A stretch of DNA of 64,000 nucleotides from Eubacterium sp. UBA3279 (GCA_002361775.1 DETV01000113.1:1-64000); one strand, 5' to 3'; positions 42,938 through 51,638 are shown, counted from the stretch's first letter. Program-made: numbers and translations. The notes: generated by a model from the sequence alone, not told the origin.

Positions 42938-44770
42938 TTGAAACTGGTTGCAGGTGTTGATATAGGAAATTCCACAACTGAAGTATGTATCGGCAGTGTA
43001 GAAGAAAATGGTGTATTTCATTTTCTTTCTTCCGCTTCCCGGATGACCACAGGAACAAAGGGAACTCTTCCCAATGTGCTGGGGGTCAGGGCGGCTCTTA
43101 TGGAAGCCATGGAAAAAATCGGAAAAAACATCTCTGATTTGGATCATGTGCGGCTGAATGAGGCGGCTCCTGTCATTGGAGATACGGCTATGGAGACTAT
43201 TACAGAAACGATCATCACGGAATCTTCTATGATTGGACATAATCCGTCCACTCCGGCAGGAGAAGGCCAGGCGGCAGGAATACTGATCAGCCTGGAACAT
43301 CTGTATCAGGCTGAACCTGATAAGCCGTATATTGTTACTGCGTCAGAAAAATTTTCTTATGAAGCCATTGCAGAGAAGATGAACCAGTATATGCCGGGAA
43401 AGAAAATCAAAGGATTGATTTTGCAGGCAGATGAGGCCGTACTGGTGGAAAACAGACTGAAGGAGAAAATCCCTGTGATCGATGAGGTTCGCCATATCGA
43501 GGGGGTTCCGGAAGGGAAAATGGCGGCTATTGAAGTTGCCCCTGCAGGTACCAGTGTGAGAATGTTGTCCAATCCTTATGGGATCGCCACACTGTTACAG
43601 TTGAATCCGGAAGAAACCCGTATGGTTACTCCGATTGCAAAAAGTCTGATTGGAAAAAGAAGCGCAGTGGTTATTCGAACACCTCACGGTAATGTACAGG
43701 AACAGATTCTTCCGGCTGGAGAAATCTATATGCGGGGTGAAAGAAGCATTACGGTAAGTATTGATTCAGGAGCAGAAATGATCATGGAAGGGCTGCAAAG
43801 GGCAGGAGATATTCAGGACATCTGGGGGCAGCCAAATACAAATGTGGGTAATATGCTTCAGAGAATCAAAGAAGATATGGCTCAGGTATCCCGGGAAGAA
43901 AAGGAAAAAATCAGGATTACGGATATTCTGGCAGTCGATACCATGGCGCCGGTGGTGATATCCGGATCTTTGGCAGGTGAAACCTGTATGGAGAAAGCAG
44001 TGGGAATTGCAGCTATGGTAAAAACCCGTCACCTCCCTATGCAGCAGATTGCAGATAAGCTGGGAGAAGAGCTTCATCTTCAGGGAAAAGTGGCAGGAGT
44101 GGAAGCTGTTATGGCTTCTTTGGGAGCGCTTACCACACCGGGAACCCAATTGCCGCTGGCGATTTTGGATATGGGCGGAGGTTCCACCGATGCGGCATTG
44201 CTGCGGGAAGACGGTACAGTGGAAACCACTCATCAGGCGGGAGCAGGAGAACTGGTATCCATGCTGATCCAGACAGAATTGGGACTGCAGAGCCGAAATA
44301 CGGCAGAACAGATAAAAAAATATCCTCTGGCAAAGGTGGAAAGCCTGTTTCACATGAGATTAGAGAATGGCTCCATGGAATTTTTTCAGGATTCTATCGA
44401 TCCCAGATATTACGGTCATGTGGTTTTGCTGGCGCCGGGAGAACTTCTCAGGATAGAAGAAGATATTCCTATGGAAAAAATCCGACAGGTACGGCGGGAA
44501 GCAAAAAAGAAAGTATTTGTCACTAATGCAGTCAGAGCTTTGAAAAAAGTGGCGCCGGAACACAATCTGAAAAAAATACCAAACGTGGTATTGGTGGGAG
44601 GTTCTGCGGAGGATTTTGAAATACCGGAAATGTTGACAGAAGCGTTGGCGGAATACCGTATTGTGTGCGGAAGAGGGAATATCCGGGGAGAAGAGGGTCC
44701 AAGAAATGCTGTGGCAACGGGATTGTTACTGTCCTATCTGGGACAGAAGAATCAGGAGGTAGACCGATGA
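42938..44770 (+). CDS. pduG: Diol dehydratase reactivase large subunit PduG
   Basis: ATP-dependent chaperone-like factor that swaps damaged cobalamin out of diol dehydratase. 610 residues, actin-like ATPase fold with LVAGVDIGNSTTEVCI and LAILDMGGGSTDAALL as phosphate motifs, and the metal-binding VDTMAPVVISGSLAGETCM. Begins with TTG at 42938 (GAGGT 7 bases upstream). pduH overlaps its stop by 4 bases. Confidence 0.95.
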   Translation: MKLVAGVDIGNSTTEVCIGSVEENGVFHFLSSASRMTTGTKGTLPNVLGVRAALMEAMEKIGKNISDLDHVRLNEAAPVIGDTAMETITETIITESSMIGHNPSTPAGEGQAAGILISLEHLYQAEPDKPYIVTASEKFSYEAIAEKMNQYMPGKKIKGLILQADEAVLVENRLKEKIPVIDEVRHIEGVPEGKMAAIEVAPAGTSVRMLSNPYGIATLLQLNPEETRMVTPIAKSLIGKRSAVVIRTPHGNVQEQILPAGEIYMRGERSITVSIDSGAEMIMEGLQRAGDIQDIWGQPNTNVGNMLQRIKEDMAQVSREEKEKIRITDILAVDTMAPVVISGSLAGETCMEKAVGIAAMVKTRHLPMQQIADKLGEELHLQGKVAGVEAVMASLGALTTPGTQLPLAILDMGGGSTDAALLREDGTVETTHQAGAGELVSMLIQTELGLQSRNTAEQIKKYPLAKVESLFHMRLENGSMEFFQDSIDPRYYGHVVLLAPGELLRIEEDIPMEKIRQVRREAKKKVFVTNAVRALKKVAPEHNLKKIPNVVLVGGSAEDFEIPEMLTEALAEYRIVCGRGNIRGEEGPRNAVATGLLLSYLGQKNQEVDR

Positions 44771-45132
44771 TCGTAAATAAGCCGGGGATTCTTATTTATA
44801 GCTGGCAGCCGGATCCGGATTATCTTCGGGAAATATGTGCCGGAATTGAAGAAGAGGGCGTTCTCTACGAAATAAGGCAGAGTGAAGGAGAACTGGACGA
44901 GCTGGCATATACAGCGGCAAATGAATCTATGTTGGGTTCTGGAATCGGAATTACAGGTTCCCGGATGGCAATGCAGATGAGCCGCCTTCCCAAAGGGAAA
45001 AATGTATTTGAATTAGATACGCCTCGATTCTGGCAATGTCGGAATTTAGGCGCAAACAGCGCCCGGGCAATTAAAAAAATGCCGTTTAAGAGCCTGAGTT
45101 TTGAAAAAGTATTCGGAGATGAAGAGAAATGA
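44767..45132 (+). CDS. pduH: Diol dehydratase reactivase small subunit PduH
   Basis: Small subunit of the reactivase, resembling PduD's fold and displacing it during cofactor exchange. 121 residues; VNKPGILIYSW, GIEEEGVLYEI and LGSGIGITGSRMAMQMSRLP are family segments. ATG overlaps the pduG stop and its own stop overlaps the pduO start, so the three are coupled. Confidence 0.94.
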   Translation: MIVNKPGILIYSWQPDPDYLREICAGIEEEGVLYEIRQSEGELDELAYTAANESMLGSGIGITGSRMAMQMSRLPKGKNVFELDTPRFWQCRNLGANSARAIKKMPFKSLSFEKVFGDEEK

Positions 45133-46184
45133 AAATCTATACAAAAACTGGTGATGCAGGTACAACAAGCCTGGTACACACGAAAAATATAAGTAAATCA
45201 GATGACCGGGTGGAAGTGATGGGAACCATAGACGAACTTACCAGTCATATTGGCCTGACAAAAACAAAAATACAAGATGAACATACCATTTCTTTTCTGG
45301 AGAATATTCAGCAGACACTGATGACTATTATGGCAGGAATTGCTGATTCCTATAATATGAAGTATAAATTAAAAGATGAGAATATTCAGGAGTTGGAAAA
45401 AGAAATTGATCGTCTGGAAAGTTCGTTTGAAAGACCGAAAAAATTTATCCTTCCCGGGGCAAATCCTGTTTCTGCTCAGATGGATGTGACAAGAACAGTG
45501 GCAAGAAGAGCAGAAAGATGTCTGGCGGCGGTCAGTGTAAAGTTTGGCAGCGATAGCGGGGCAAGAAAATATATGAACCGTCTGGCAGATTATCTCTATG
45601 TTTTGGGGCGTTCATATGATGCGGCTATGGAAAATATTACTCACAGTGACAGTGTAGCAGGAGGAGCGCAGGTGATAAAGGAAGATATGACCAGAGAGGT
45701 TTCATCTCAGAGCGGAGAAAAAATCAGTGATGAAGAACTGATTCAACAGGTACTTTTGCGGATGGGACAGGGACGAATGACTTTGGAACTTTCCAAAAAA
45801 TTAATTGAAAAAATTGAAGAGGAAGCCAAAAGAAGAGGAAAAAAAGCAGTTATTGCAGTCTGTGGTCCTGACGGCAATCCCATAGCAGTTCATGTGATGG
45901 ACGGGGCTTTTCTGGTAAGTTTTGATGTGGCTGTGAGAAAGGCTTATACGGCTGTGGCAGTCAAAATGTCTACCATGGAGTTATCAAAACTTGCTCAGCC
46001 GGGACAGACATTTTACGGTCTGGAATCTTTGGATGGAGGAAAAATTGTTATTTTTGGCGGCGGAGTACCTCTGGTATATCAGGGAAATATCATTGGTGGT
46101 CTGGGAATCTCCGGGGGAACCGGGGAGGAGGATCACAGTTTGGCGGAATATGCCCTTTCTGTATTGACGGATTTGTTGGGATAA
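45129..46184 (+). CDS. pduO: Cobalamin adenosyltransferase PduO with C-terminal GlcG/HbpS domain
   Basis: Makes adenosylcobalamin for PduCDE. Residues 1-185 are the PduO-type transferase (KIYTKTGDAGTTSLVH; FILPGANPVSAQMDVTRTVARRAER, with the ATP-binding Arg residues). Residues 220-351 are the DUF336 (GlcG/HbpS-like) domain, which binds haem in Lactobacillus relatives. Between them, at about 199-212, ISDEELIQQVLLRMGQ looks like an encapsulation helix placed inside the chain. 351 residues. Last gene of the operon, with an inverted-repeat element after it. Confidence 0.94.
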   Translation: MKIYTKTGDAGTTSLVHTKNISKSDDRVEVMGTIDELTSHIGLTKTKIQDEHTISFLENIQQTLMTIMAGIADSYNMKYKLKDENIQELEKEIDRLESSFERPKKFILPGANPVSAQMDVTRTVARRAERCLAAVSVKFGSDSGARKYMNRLADYLYVLGRSYDAAMENITHSDSVAGGAQVIKEDMTREVSSQSGEKISDEELIQQVLLRMGQGRMTLELSKKLIEKIEEEAKRRGKKAVIAVCGPDGNPIAVHVMDGAFLVSFDVAVRKAYTAVAVKMSTMELSKLAQPGQTFYGLESLDGGKIVIFGGGVPLVYQGNIIGGLGISGGTGEEDHSLAEYALSVLTDLLG

Positions 46185-46206
46185 GTTAAACTAAAAGAAA
46201 ATTTTT

Positions 46207-46308
46207 GTAACAGTTCGGTTATCCGGTGCAGGATAAGCGTCCAGTGTAGTTTCGGGAATGGCGGGAGCTGAACTGGTATGATTTTTTTTACAAATACAGT
46301 TACGACAG
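46207..46308. repeat. Inverted-repeat element, copy 2 (diverged)
   Basis: Begins GTAACAGTTCGGTT and contains GGATAAGC, as in the element at 24828. An imperfect right arm is near 46266-46279, and ACAGTTACGACAG, identical to the end of copy 1, lies near 46294-46306, suggesting an insertion of about 20 bases. Located between pduO and the FHA gene. Confidence 0.5.
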
Positions 46309-46323
46309 AGATGGGGGATGCAT

Positions 46324-47097
46324 ATGATTCAACAGAGAGATTTCTGGATGTTTTTAGTTTTGAATATCCTTACTTGCGGCCTTTACGGTTTGTTTTTCTG
46401 GTATATGTGGAATGAAGATGTAAACAGAATATGTGAAGGGGACGGACAGTCGGTACCCAATTATATTATTGTTATTATACTGGGGATTTTAACCTGTGGA
46501 ATTTACACATATTACTGGATGTATAAGCAGGGAAACAGATTGCAGGCAAATGCGATGCGGTATGGGGTGCGGATACAGGAAAATGGAAGCAGCTTATTGC
46601 TGTGGGCTTTGTTGGGATATCTTACCTGTGCATTGACCGTCTATTACAGCTATTATCTGATGGTTCGGATGGTGAATCAGATCGCGCCGGGATATAATGC
46701 CGGAATGGGATATGGACAAAACCAAAGTTATGAATCTGGTCAGGGATTTGGTAATAGTCAATATTTTGACAGATACGGAAGTGGAAAGGGAAGAATTATC
46801 TGTCTTTCCGGTCCGGAACCTCAGAGAGTGACAGAGGTTACAGATGCGCAGACATTAGTGCTGGGACAGGATGGAAGTGTGTGCAACCATATCATTATGG
46901 GATTTGCCATAGAAGCAAAACATTGTTCCATAACATATCGAAAGTTCGACGATATGTATCTGGTGACAGATCACTCTGTGAGAGGAACGTATAAGGCGGC
47001 AGATGATACCAGGCTGAAAGGGGAAGAGATGACAGAACTTCCTGCAGGAAGCGTTATTTATCTGGGAGACAGAAGAACCATGTATCGGTTGGGATAA
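46324..47097 (+). CDS. DUF4234-type membrane protein with C-terminal FHA domain
   Basis: 257 residues. The N-terminus holds two similar membrane hairpins, LNILTCGLYGLFFWYMWNED and LGILTCGIYTYYWMYKQGN, the DUF4234 pattern, then a third hydrophobic segment. A Gly/Tyr/Gln-rich linker (about 125-150) leads to a forkhead-associated domain (about 155-257; DHSVRGTY and GSVIYLGDRR), which normally binds phosphothreonine. Met 46324 has five G six bases upstream. Function unknown. It is separated from pduO by a repeat element and has a terminator, so it is probably unrelated to the compartment. Confidence 0.75.
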   Translation: MIQQRDFWMFLVLNILTCGLYGLFFWYMWNEDVNRICEGDGQSVPNYIIVIILGILTCGIYTYYWMYKQGNRLQANAMRYGVRIQENGSSLLLWALLGYLTCALTVYYSYYLMVRMVNQIAPGYNAGMGYGQNQSYESGQGFGNSQYFDRYGSGKGRIICLSGPEPQRVTEVTDAQTLVLGQDGSVCNHIIMGFAIEAKHCSITYRKFDDMYLVTDHSVRGTYKAADDTRLKGEEMTELPAGSVIYLGDRRTMYRLG

Positions 47098-47105
47098 AGA
47101 AAGAT

Positions 47106-47149
47106 AAAAAATACGGGCAAATGGAATCTATTCATTTGCCCGTATTTTT
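47106..47149. terminator. Bidirectional terminator between the FHA gene and araC-type gene
   Basis: AAAAATACGGGCAAATG (47106-47122) pairs with CATTTGCCCGTATTTTT (47133-47149). A- and T-runs at the two ends allow termination of both convergent genes. The last codons of the araC-type gene lie within the structure. Confidence 0.9.
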
Positions 47150-47985
47150 GACTTTCCGGGGGTAATACCTTTATACTTTTTATATGTTTTTATGAAATAA
47201 CTCAGATCATTGAAGCCGCAATTATAAGCAACTTCTGTTACAGAGACGTCGGTGGTGGCGAGCTGGTAGCTGGCATGTTCGATTCTCTGATAATTCAGGT
47301 AATCGATGGGGGTTCTGTGAGTCATCTGATAGAAAAAACGACAGAAATACTTTGGCGACATATTGACGGAAGCGGAAAGCTGTTCCAGGGTCACGGGAGA
47401 GGAGTAGTTGGCCTCCATATAGTCCAAAACTTTCTTTAACTGCATGATTTTCCGATAATCTCTGCGATCTTGAGGAGAGTCGGAGAAATATAACTGCTCA
47501 CTGAATACCACGCCAAAAAAGTGATACAATTCTCCAAATACGATCAGTTCATAACCGGTTTTTTGAGATTCCATGGCGTTAAATATATCCCAGACAATTT
47601 GGTGAATCTGCTGATTTTTCAGGGTAAAGTGATGATACACAAAAGCAGAATGATCAATAATCTGTTTGATGTAGGTGGAACAGCGGGGGTTATTTTTTAG
47701 GAAGGCATTCATATCAAAAACAATACACTGGTAAACACAGTCGGAGGGAATACCGGAATGAAGAATTCCGCTGTTTACGAATACGATATCTCCCGGAGTG
47801 GCAGTAAATTCCTTCTCATCCATGGTAACATGGAGAGTACCGGTGAGTATGCGAATGATTTCATATTCCACGTGCCAGTGATATGCCATCTCATAGCGGG
47901 GATGAGAACTGTCAACATGGTAAAATTCAAAGGGAAAATCAAAAGTTCCCCGTTGTTTGTTTTCACTGTAATTGTAATATTGCAT
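47128..47985 (-). CDS. AraC-family regulator, likely controlling fucI
   Basis: 285 residues. A cupin sensor (YHWHVEYEIIRILTGTLHVTM; GDIVFVNSGILHSG) is followed by a two-helix-turn-helix AraC domain (about 185-280) with SPKYFCRFFYQMTHRTPIDYL and EVAYNCGFNDLSYFIKTYKK. The ATG at 47985 is chosen since GGAGG lies 9 bases upstream on the minus strand; the ATG at 47994 is too close. It is divergent from fucI across 260 bases whose plus-strand promoter lacks a clear -35 box, the usual arrangement for an AraC activator. The inducer, perhaps fucose or fuculose, is inferred. Confidence 0.88.
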   Translation of the reverse strand: MQYYNYSENKQRGTFDFPFEFYHVDSSHPRYEMAYHWHVEYEIIRILTGTLHVTMDEKEFTATPGDIVFVNSGILHSGIPSDCVYQCIVFDMNAFLKNNPRCSTYIKQIIDHSAFVYHHFTLKNQQIHQIVWDIFNAMESQKTGYELIVFGELYHFFGVVFSEQLYFSDSPQDRRDYRKIMQLKKVLDYMEANYSSPVTLEQLSASVNMSPKYFCRFFYQMTHRTPIDYLNYQRIEHASYQLATTDVSVTEVAYNCGFNDLSYFIKTYKKYKGITPGKSKIRANE

Positions 47986-48006
47986 AAAATACATCCTCCA
48001 TATTTG

Positions 48007-48095
48007 GAAGAATTCACAAAAAGATAAAAAAGGTGAATATTCTTCTATTTTTAGCCATTATAACACGAGAAGAAAGAAAAGAACAGTAGTATAAT
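48007..48095. promoter_or_regulatory. Divergent control region between araC-type gene and fucI
   Basis: Minus-strand TATAAT at 48057-48062 (toward the regulator) and plus-strand TATAAT at 48090-48095 (toward fucI) lie 27 bases apart, so polymerases would compete. Neither has a good -35. GAAGAATTCAC (48007-48017) and GTGAATATTCTTC (48033-48045) form an inverted repeat in the regulator's leader, a possible autoregulatory site. Confidence 0.5.
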
Positions 48096-48177
48096 TTGAA
48101 CTAAGAAATGTGGCAATGCCGCAGTGCGATTGGTTATTCCGCTCAGAGCTGAGTAGTTCAGGAAACAGGAGTGGAGG

Positions 48178-48264
48178 ATGAGCACAGCTTATTGGAACCA
48201 GGTAACGAATTACTATAAAAACATATTTCAGGAGGTATTTGTATTATGGCAAAGAGCAGATTGA
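48178..48264 (+). CDS. Possible 28-residue leader peptide overlapping fucI
   Basis: An ATG at 48178, six bases after AGGAG, opens a 28-codon frame ending at TGA 48262-48264, 19 bases inside fucI in another frame. The peptide starts MSTAYWNQVTNYYKNIF. The fucI ribosome site (AGGAGG near 48230) lies inside it, so translating it would expose or mask fucI initiation. No homology is claimed. Confidence 0.3.
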   Translation: MSTAYWNQVTNYYKNIFQEVFVLWQRAD

Positions 48265-50039
48265 TCGGTAGTTACCCTGTAATCGGTATCAGACCTACTA
48301 TCGATGGAAGAAGAGGAGCTTTGGATGTTCGTGGATCTCTGGAAGAGCAGACCATGAATATGGCAAGATCCGCAGCAAAATTATTTGAAGATAATCTGAG
48401 ATATTCCAATGGAGAACCGGTAAAAGTTGTAATCGCAGATACAACTATCGGACGTGTTGGCGAGTCCGCAGCATGTGCAGACAAATTCAGAAAAGAAGGC
48501 GTTGATATCACAGTGACAGTTACACCTTGCTGGTGCTACGGTTCCGAAACTATGGATATGGATCCTCAGACAATCAAAGCAGTATGGGGCTTCAACGGAA
48601 CAGAAAGACCAGGAGCAGTGTATCTTGCATCCGTTCTGGCAACACATGCACAGAAAGGACTTCCTGCATTCGGTATTTACGGACATGATGTTTGTGAAGC
48701 AGACGATACATCCATTCCGGAAGACGTACAGGAAAAACTCCTTCGTTTCGGACGTGCAGCAGTCGCAGCAGCTTCCATGAGAGGAAAATCTTATCTGCAG
48801 ATCGGTTCTATCTGTATGGGTATCGGCGGATCTATTATTGATTCTGATTTCATCGAATCTTATCTGGGAATGCGTGTGGAATCTGTTGATGAAGTGGAAA
48901 TCATCCGCCGTATGACAGAAGGTATCTACGATCATGAAGAATTTGAAAAAGCTCTGAAATGGGCAAAAGAGACCTGCAAGATTGGATTTGACAAGAATCC
49001 ACCGGAACTGCAGATGTCTGATGAGAAAAAAGAAGAGCAGTTTGAATTTGTAGTTAAGATGGCAGTGATCATCAAAGAACTGATGAACGGCTGTGATAAA
49101 CTGGATCCAAAATTCTCTGAAGAAGCGATTGGACACAACGCTCTGGCAGCAGGTTTCCAGGGTCAGAGACAGTGGACAGACTTCTATCCAAACGGAGACT
49201 TCGCAGAGGCAGTTTTGAATACTTCCTTTGACTGGAATGGAGCAAGAGAGCCATATATTCTGGCAACAGAAAACGACGTATTAAATGGTCTGGGAATGAT
49301 GTTCATGAAACTTCTTACCAACCGTGCGCAGATGTTTGCGGATGTTCGTACATACTGGAGTCCGGAAGCAGTTAAAAAAGCAACAGGATATGATCTGGAA
49401 GGCGTTGCAAAAGAAAATGGCGGATTTATCCACCTGATCAACTCCGGCGCTTGCTGTCTGGATGCTTGTGGAGAAGCAAAAGATGAAAACGGCAACGGTG
49501 TTATGAAAGAATGGTGGAATGTAACAGAAGAAGATCAGAAAGCAATTATGGATGCTACCACATGGAATGCAGCAGATAACGGATATTTCCGTGGTGGCGG
49601 ATTCTCTTCCAGATTCGTTACAAGAGCAGAAATGCCTGCAACTATGATTCGTCTGAACCTGGTAAAAGGTCTGGGACCGGTTCTTCAGATTGCAGAAGGC
49701 TGGACAGTAAATCTTCCAGAGGAAGTATCTGATAAATTGTGGAAACGTACAGACTACACATGGCCATGTACCTGGTTTGCACCAAGATGTACAGGTGAAG
49801 GCGCTTTCAAAACAGCATATGATGTGATGAACAACTGGGGCGCTAACCATGGAGCAATCTCCTATGGACATATCGGAGCTGATCTGATCACTATGTGTTC
49901 TATGCTGAGAATTCCGGTTTGTATGCATAACGTACCGGAAGAAAAAATCTTCCGTCCTGCAGCTTGGAATGCTTTTGGAATGGACAAAGAAGGAGCAGAT
50001 TACAGAGCTTGCAAGAACTACGGACCACTGTACAAATAA
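48246..50039 (+). CDS. fucI: L-fucose isomerase
   Basis: Mn-dependent isomerase that converts L-fucose to L-fuculose (also D-arabinose to D-ribulose). 597 residues, like E. coli FucI. SRLIGSYPVIGIRPTIDGRRGALDVRGSLEEQT-type N-terminus (PxIGIRPxIDGR), GIYGHDVCEADDTS, and the metal ligands Glu and Asp in NSGACCLDACGEAKDENG and a late His (YGHIGADL) are conserved. AGGAGG lies about 10 bases upstream. It has a leader of about 150 bases and its own terminator. Provides the first committed step feeding the microcompartment route. Confidence 0.97.
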   Translation: MAKSRLIGSYPVIGIRPTIDGRRGALDVRGSLEEQTMNMARSAAKLFEDNLRYSNGEPVKVVIADTTIGRVGESAACADKFRKEGVDITVTVTPCWCYGSETMDMDPQTIKAVWGFNGTERPGAVYLASVLATHAQKGLPAFGIYGHDVCEADDTSIPEDVQEKLLRFGRAAVAAASMRGKSYLQIGSICMGIGGSIIDSDFIESYLGMRVESVDEVEIIRRMTEGIYDHEEFEKALKWAKETCKIGFDKNPPELQMSDEKKEEQFEFVVKMAVIIKELMNGCDKLDPKFSEEAIGHNALAAGFQGQRQWTDFYPNGDFAEAVLNTSFDWNGAREPYILATENDVLNGLGMMFMKLLTNRAQMFADVRTYWSPEAVKKATGYDLEGVAKENGGFIHLINSGACCLDACGEAKDENGNGVMKEWWNVTEEDQKAIMDATTWNAADNGYFRGGGFSSRFVTRAEMPATMIRLNLVKGLGPVLQIAEGWTVNLPEEVSDKLWKRTDYTWPCTWFAPRCTGEGAFKTAYDVMNNWGANHGAISYGHIGADLITMCSMLRIPVCMHNVPEEKIFRPAAWNAFGMDKEGADYRACKNYGPLYK

Positions 50040-50058
50040 GATAAAGATTAATACTAAG

Positions 50059-50094
50059 CTGCCATATCGCAAAAATGCGGTATGGCAGTTTTTT
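50059..50094 (+). terminator. Rho-independent terminator after fucI
   Basis: CTGCCATATCGC (50059-50070) and GCGGTATGGCAG (50077-50088) with a loop of A residues, followed by six T. Confidence 0.92.
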
Positions 50095-50178
50095 CTTTTC
50101 ATATTTTGGGGAATAAAACATATTTTTTATGTGTCTGCCGTATGAGTGTATGTTAAGAGGGAAAATTCAGGGGGCAAT

Positions 50179-50337
50179 GGGCATATGAGAAAAGAACATT
50201 TTGTATATGCCCAAATTCCACGAAAAAAACAGGGAGTTTTCCAGCATTTTGGGCATATAGCAGGTATAAGAAAGAAATCCATCCCGTGATAAGAGGATTT
50301 TGTGGGTATGAGAGAAGTGTAGTGACTGTATATGCCC
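50179..50337. repeat. Four alternating copies of GGGCATAT / ATATGCCC
   Basis: The octamer occurs at 50179-50186 (forward), 50215-50222 (reverse), 50261-50268 (forward) and 50330-50337 (reverse), making two nested inverted repeats; the outer bases extend to TTGGGCATATA / TATATGCCCAA for the last pair. This fills most of the 417-base gap 50040-50456 after the fucI terminator. No gene is seen there. Confidence 0.55.
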
Positions 50338-50456
50338 AATCGGGAAAAAGAGGGAAGGGTAACAAAAAAAACGTCATGAAATCTGATGAATTCAAGAAAG
50401 AAAAGGGTGTTCCATATGGGAGTTTTGTGATAAAATAAAAGTCGGAGGGAAAATGT

Positions 50457-50870
50457 ATGACAAGAGAAGAATTAATTAAAAAAGGCGGCATTTATTTTGA
50501 AAAAATCCAGAATGGAATGACAGATTACCATTGGGAAAGCCGATATTTCAGTCCGGGAAAAGCAGCAGATTTTATCCGACAGTTATGGGAAAAGAACGGA
50601 AAAGAGAATGCTTTTGTGGATTGCTATTTCCCATTTCTGGAAGAAGAGTCACAGGAGATGGTACTGGCAGCTTTGTCTTTGGAACAACAGGAATATCTGA
50701 AGAAGCTGAAAGTGGGAAAAGATGATTTGTTTTTACCTTTGGATGATATGCTGTTATCGATTGCAGTAACGTTAAATGATAAGGAACTGTTATTTTTCTC
50801 TTTTTATTTTACAAAAGAGCCCTGTACAGTCTGGGGTAATTATAAACAGGAGTATGTGATTTTCACATAA
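50457..50870 (+). CDS. Hypothetical protein, 137 residues
   Basis: Not recognised. Begins TREELIKKGGIYFEKIQ and is a soluble, acidic, mostly alpha-helical-looking protein with aromatic residues (DYHWESRYF, FSFYFTKEP). No signal peptide, membrane helix or metal motif. Preceded by GGAGGG at good spacing, and codon use matches neighbours, so it is likely a real gene. Followed at once by the phosphodiesterase gene, whose ribosome site lies after its stop. Confidence 0.65.
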   Translation: MTREELIKKGGIYFEKIQNGMTDYHWESRYFSPGKAADFIRQLWEKNGKENAFVDCYFPFLEEESQEMVLAALSLEQQEYLKKLKVGKDDLFLPLDDMLLSIAVTLNDKELLFFSFYFTKEPCTVWGNYKQEYVIFT

Positions 50871-50899
50871 TGATTGCAGGAAAAGCAAGGAGGCAGATT

Positions 50900-51610
50900 A
50901 TGAGAATTTTTGCGCACAGAGGCTTCAGTGGATTATATCCGGAAAATACCATGCTGGCATTTCAGAAAGCAGCAGAGACAGGTTGTGATGGAATTGAATT
51001 GGATGTGCAGCTCACAAAGGATGGAGAAATTGTGATTATGCATGATGAAACAATTAACCGGACTACCAATGGAAAAGGTAATTTGAGAGATTATACATAT
51101 GAGGAATTATGCAGATTTGACTGTTGTGGAAAATTTCCGGGGATGTATGATTTTCAGAAAATCCCCACACTTCGGGAATATCTGGAATGGGTAAAGCCCA
51201 CAAGATTGCTCACCAATATTGAATTAAAGAACAGCGTATACTATTATGAAAATCTGGAAGAAAAAGTGATTGATCTGGTCAGAGAATTTGATCTGGTTGA
51301 CCGGGTGATCTTTTCATCATTTAATTTGGTTTCCGTGGTCAAATGTAAAAGAATTATTCCGGAGATTCCCATGGGATTTCTTTCGGAAACCAGGGTGGAT
51401 AATATGGGAGCATTTGCAAAAGAATACCAGGTAGAGTATTATCATCCGGACAAATCGTATCTGACAGAAAGTCAGGTGGAAGAATGTCACAAAAAAGGTA
51501 TTGGCGTTAATGTATGGACCGTCAATAAAAAACAGGATATGGAACGGATGGCAGAGTGGAAAGTGGATGGGATTTTTACCAATTATCCGGATAGAGCAAA
51601 AAAACTGTAA
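50900..51610 (+). CDS. Glycerophosphodiester phosphodiesterase
   Basis: Hydrolyses glycerophosphodiesters to glycerol-3-phosphate and alcohol. TIM-barrel GDPD family, 236 residues, cytoplasmic (no signal peptide). IFAHRGFSGLYPENTMLAF has the catalytic His-Arg, GIELDVQLTKDGEIVIMHDE holds the metal Glu/Asp and second His, and VDGIFTNYPD closes the barrel. ATG 50900 has AAGGAGG six bases upstream; an in-frame ATG at 50870 lacks one. Confidence 0.93.
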   Translation: MRIFAHRGFSGLYPENTMLAFQKAAETGCDGIELDVQLTKDGEIVIMHDETINRTTNGKGNLRDYTYEELCRFDCCGKFPGMYDFQKIPTLREYLEWVKPTRLLTNIELKNSVYYYENLEEKVIDLVREFDLVDRVIFSSFNLVSVVKCKRIIPEIPMGFLSETRVDNMGAFAKEYQVEYYHPDKSYLTESQVEECHKKGIGVNVWTVNKKQDMERMAEWKVDGIFTNYPDRAKKL

Positions 51611-51638
51611 ATAAAACATAAAAAAGGAGGATTTGTTT

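Noticed and set aside
50179..50337. CRISPR-like array
   Set aside because: Units are 8 bases, alternate in orientation and are unevenly spaced; there are no cas genes.
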